This document shows, in pieces, positions 60,911 to 64,000 of a DNA stretch of 64,000 nt. Source of the stretch: Lachnospiraceae bacterium 10-1 (lineage in GTDB: Bacteria; Bacillota; Clostridia; Lachnospirales; Lachnospiraceae). How positions within the stretch are numbered: position 1 is the stretch's first letter; every line of letters begins with the position of its first letter. The notes under the pieces were generated by a model that had not been told where the DNA came from, ran no database searches, and saw only the letters and a list, made by a program, of their open reading frames with translations. The position numbers and the translations under genes are program-made. Location: assembly GCA_000403495.2 (NCBI GenBank), contig KE159799.1:124001-188000 (forward strand), given 5' to 3'.

Positions 60911-63331
60911 TTACTGTCTTAATTCAATTCCAATGCTTTCCAGCCCGTTTAATATTTTTTTCATGGCAGAGGTTACATCATTTTCTTCCAATGTTCTGTC
61001 TTTTGCCCTGAATACAATGGAATATGCCATAGATTTATATCCCTCCTGAATCTGTTCTCCCTCATAAATATCAAACAATTGATAGCTTTCCAACAGTTTT
61101 CCGCCTCTTTGCTCAATCATTGCTTCAATCTGCCCTGCCATAATATTTTTCGGTACTACCATGCTCAAATCTCTAGTGACTGCAGGATATTTGGCAATTC
61201 CTTCATACTTTCTGTCAAAAGTAGCATTCTTTGTAATCAGCGGCATATCAAGCACTGCAATATAAACTCTTGTGGAAATATCGTAATTATTACATACAAT
61301 TGGATGAACTTCTCCTAAATATCCCACAACTTCTCCATCATAAATAATATTTGCCATGCGTCCCGGGTGAAGGAAGCTTTTTCCTGCTTTCGGATCATAA
61401 CTGGTTTTCTTTTTCATTCCAACACAATCAAAAAACTCTTCCACAACGCCCTTCATGGTATAAAAATCGCCATCTCCATACATGCCTAATGTTAACTGCA
61501 TTCTTTCTTCCGGAAGCTCAGATAAGGGAAATTGATGAGGCAGATAAATATTTCCAAGCTCATACAGCCTTACATCTTTGTTTCTTCTATTGTAATTTGT
61601 TGCCAGTGAGGTCAGCATCCCATTTAAAGATACGGTTCTCATAATAGAAAAATCTTCCCCTAAAGGATTGGCAATTACTATTGCCTTTCTAAGCGGAGAA
61701 TCTTCAGGAATCAGCAGCTTATCAAACACCTTGGGGCTTTCAAAAGAATAGCACATTCCCTGTGAAAAACCATAGTATTCCACAATATCTCTTGCTTTTT
61801 GTTCAATTCTAAGCTTATAGGAAAGCTTCCCTGCTGTGGCCTCTCCATTAGGCAGTGTAGTGGGAATTTTATCGTATCCAAAAAATCTTGCAACTTCCTC
61901 TGCAATGTCTGCGCAGCAGCCTAAATCCTGTCTGCAGGTAGGTGCAATCAGATCTCCTGTACTTTCATCATACCTAATATCCAGCATTTTGAAAATATTC
62001 AGCATCTCATTTTCAGAAACATCTGTCCCAAGCAGATTATTAATCCTGTCAGGTTCAAATTTTATTCTTGCTTCTTCTTTCATAGGCTGGCATACATCTA
62101 CCATTCCACTTACAACTTCACCGCAGCCCAGCTCCTTAATTAACTGACATGCCCGGTTAATAGCTGCTTCCGCATTGTGGGGATCAAGTCCTTTTTCAAA
62201 TTTGCCGGAGGCATCTGTCCGAAGCCCCAGCCTTTTGGCTGATTTACGAATATTTGCACCATTAAAGGTAGCAGCTTCAAAGAGAACTGTCTTAACTTCA
62301 TCAGTGATTTTACTGTTTTCACCACCCATAATACCTGCAATGCCAATTTCCTTTTCTGCATCACAGATCATTAATATATCTTTATCCAGTTTCCTTGTCT
62401 GTTCATCCAGTGTCTGAAATTCCTCTCCATCTTTAGCGCGCCTGACAACAATCTTATGTCCTGCTATGGTATCAAGATCAAATGCATGCATAGGCTGTCC
62501 GTACTCTTCCATTACATAATTTGTAATATCTACCAGGTTATTAATCGGACGGATTCCGCTGGCTGCAAGTCTTCTCTGCATCCATTCAGGTGAAGGTGCA
62601 ATTTTAATGTTGGTACATACTCTTGCACAATATCTGGTACACAAATCAGTATCCTGAACTTCTACGGAAACATAATCGTTTACATTTTCTCCGTTCTCTT
62701 CCACTTTAACTGCCGGAGGAACAAAAGGCTTGCGGAAGGTTGCTGCCGCTTCTCTTGCGATCCCCAGCACACTATAGCAGTCTACCCGGTTGGAAGTAAT
62801 TTCATATTCAAATACGGTATCTCTAAGGCCAAGAATCTCTACTGCATCTGCTCCCACCTGAACCTGGTCAGGGAATATATAAATTCCCAGTTCCGGCGCT
62901 TCCGGATACATATTTCTGTCTGAACCAAGTTCTTCAATGGAACACATCATTCCATTTGATTCAACACCTCTTAATTTTCCTGCTTTGATTGTAATTCCCT
63001 CTTCGGGCAGCGGTCCTCCGTCATGGCCTCCTGCTACCTTCCCGCCATCTAATACTACAGGCACTTTATCTCCTTCTTTTACATTAGGAGCGCCTGTCAC
63101 GATCTGAATGGTTTCATTTCCAATGTTTACCTGGCAGACAATTAATTTATCTGCATCAGGATGTCTTTCTATTTTTTCAATCTGTCCAACTACTATCTTT
63201 TCCAGATTTTTATCTAATCTTTCATAATTTTCTACCTTTGTTCCGGTGAGCGTCATTGCATCACAATATTCCTGGTCAGAACACTCAAGTTCCGGCACAT
63301 AAGCTTTGATCCATGATAATGCTGTGTTCAT
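60911..63331 (-). CDS. pheT: Phenylalanyl-tRNA synthetase beta subunit
   Basis: 806 residues: N-terminal EMAP/OB-like tRNA-binding domain (ERHPDADKLIVCQVNIG, VTGAPNVKEGDKVP), B3/B4 editing domains (ITNYVMEEYGQPMHAFDLDT), B5 (KRLGLRTDASGKFEKGLDP), the catalytic-like core and the C-terminal ferredoxin-fold anticodon-binding domain (KYPAVTRDLSMVVPKNI). It forms the alpha2-beta2 enzyme with PheS. ATG 63331 has GAGG 6 bases upstream; the frame open to 63376 would overlap the structured spacer described separately. Confidence 0.96.
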   Translation of the reverse strand: MNTALSWIKAYVPELECSDQEYCDAMTLTGTKVENYERLDKNLEKIVVGQIEKIERHPDADKLIVCQVNIGNETIQIVTGAPNVKEGDKVPVVLDGGKVAGGHDGGPLPEEGITIKAGKLRGVESNGMMCSIEELGSDRNMYPEAPELGIYIFPDQVQVGADAVEILGLRDTVFEYEITSNRVDCYSVLGIAREAAATFRKPFVPPAVKVEENGENVNDYVSVEVQDTDLCTRYCARVCTNIKIAPSPEWMQRRLAASGIRPINNLVDITNYVMEEYGQPMHAFDLDTIAGHKIVVRRAKDGEEFQTLDEQTRKLDKDILMICDAEKEIGIAGIMGGENSKITDEVKTVLFEAATFNGANIRKSAKRLGLRTDASGKFEKGLDPHNAEAAINRACQLIKELGCGEVVSGMVDVCQPMKEEARIKFEPDRINNLLGTDVSENEMLNIFKMLDIRYDESTGDLIAPTCRQDLGCCADIAEEVARFFGYDKIPTTLPNGEATAGKLSYKLRIEQKARDIVEYYGFSQGMCYSFESPKVFDKLLIPEDSPLRKAIVIANPLGEDFSIMRTVSLNGMLTSLATNYNRRNKDVRLYELGNIYLPHQFPLSELPEERMQLTLGMYGDGDFYTMKGVVEEFFDCVGMKKKTSYDPKAGKSFLHPGRMANIIYDGEVVGYLGEVHPIVCNNYDISTRVYIAVLDMPLITKNATFDRKYEGIAKYPAVTRDLSMVVPKNIMAGQIEAMIEQRGGKLLESYQLFDIYEGEQIQEGYKSMAYSIVFRAKDRTLEENDVTSAMKKILNGLESIGIELRQ

Positions 63332-63481
63332 TTTTAACCTCATTTCTGCGCTGCTTTGTTGCGCAAAACCATACATGGTTTACAAGTTTGTGGAAGCAGC
63401 GCGGACACAAACTTGCAGAGGAAAGATTTGAAAAATCTTTCACTCTTTCTTCCTTTTATGGGGAGTGCCTTTCATTTTTTA
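63332..63481 (-). ncRNA. Structured pheS-pheT intercistronic spacer with pseudoknot-forming repeats
   Basis: Four pairings are visible in 150 bases: A 63348-63356 with 63394-63402 (GCGCTGCTT/AAGCAGCGC); B 63383-63392 with 63406-63415 (CAAGTTTGTG/CACAAACTTG); C 63366-63371 with 63376-63381; D 63422-63429 with 63433-63440. The order of arms for A and B (A-B-A-B) is that of a pseudoknot or of two exclusive stems. No family recognised. Not a T-box. Confidence 0.55.

Positions 63482-64000
<519 letters not shown>

Overview
The window looks like a chromosomal segment of an anaerobic Firmicute of class Clostridia, most likely a Lachnospiraceae gut bacterium (inference). The reasons are the low-GC sequence with strong AGGAGG-type ribosome sites, an alr-mazF arrangement, a rex/ABC-F neighbourhood, an iron-hydrogenase-era style one-carbon gene pair (folD-fhs), a Re-type citrate synthase instead of the usual Si enzyme, a spoIIIE/tepA pair as in spore formers, YesM/YesN-type two-component regulation of a sugar transporter, and BspA-like surface proteins with a class B sortase. 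No rRNA, tRNA, CRISPR array, prophage or insertion sequence was seen. Most genes lie on the minus strand; exceptions are the ABC-F/GGDEF pair, a three-gene cluster at 48.8-50.1 kb and tyrA.

Layout. 0-8.6 kb: housekeeping genes on the minus strand (folD fragment, fhs, ftsK/spoIIIE, tepA, an unknown membrane protein, yebC, a CorC/HlyC-type CBS protein). 8.7-13.3 kb: mazF, alr, nnr, a coiled-coil protein and rex, with a TTG start for rex. A compact divergent promoter at 13.36-13.42 kb drives rex leftward and a YdiF-like ABC-F ATPase plus a periplasmic-binding-protein-like/GGDEF fusion rightward. 17.3-33.7 kb: a carbohydrate locus with an AraC-type response regulator, its histidine kinase, two solute-binding lipoproteins, two permeases, two large GH94-type phosphorylases and a chemoreceptor; this should import a beta-glucoside oligosaccharide and split it phosphorolytically. 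33.8-37.3 kb: Re-citrate synthase, a GntR regulator and NADP isocitrate dehydrogenase, an operon for 2-oxoglutarate/glutamate supply, with a palindrome sitting on the -10 box. 37.3-47.5 kb: an intracellular-type subtilase, then an operon of class B sortase and two large leucine-rich-repeat surface proteins with an unusual shared sorting signal. 47.6-50.1 kb: an Rpn-family nuclease and a cluster containing a cysteine/glycine-rich 80-residue peptide and two small unknown proteins. 50.1-64 kb: leuS, an unknown membrane protein, an EF-G-2-like GTPase, tyrA, a PilZ protein, queA, an M18 aminopeptidase, pheT and the 3' part of pheS.

The points I would look at first are the sortase/BspA operon with its TP(K/D)TGD-x-IHPKWF signal, the cysteine-rich peptide with duplicated hydrophobic segments, the pseudoknot-forming inverted repeats between pheS and pheT, and several promoters whose core elements coincide with inverted repeats (rex/ABC-F, Re-citrate synthase, tyrA). 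All assignments come from reading the sequence; no database search was run.
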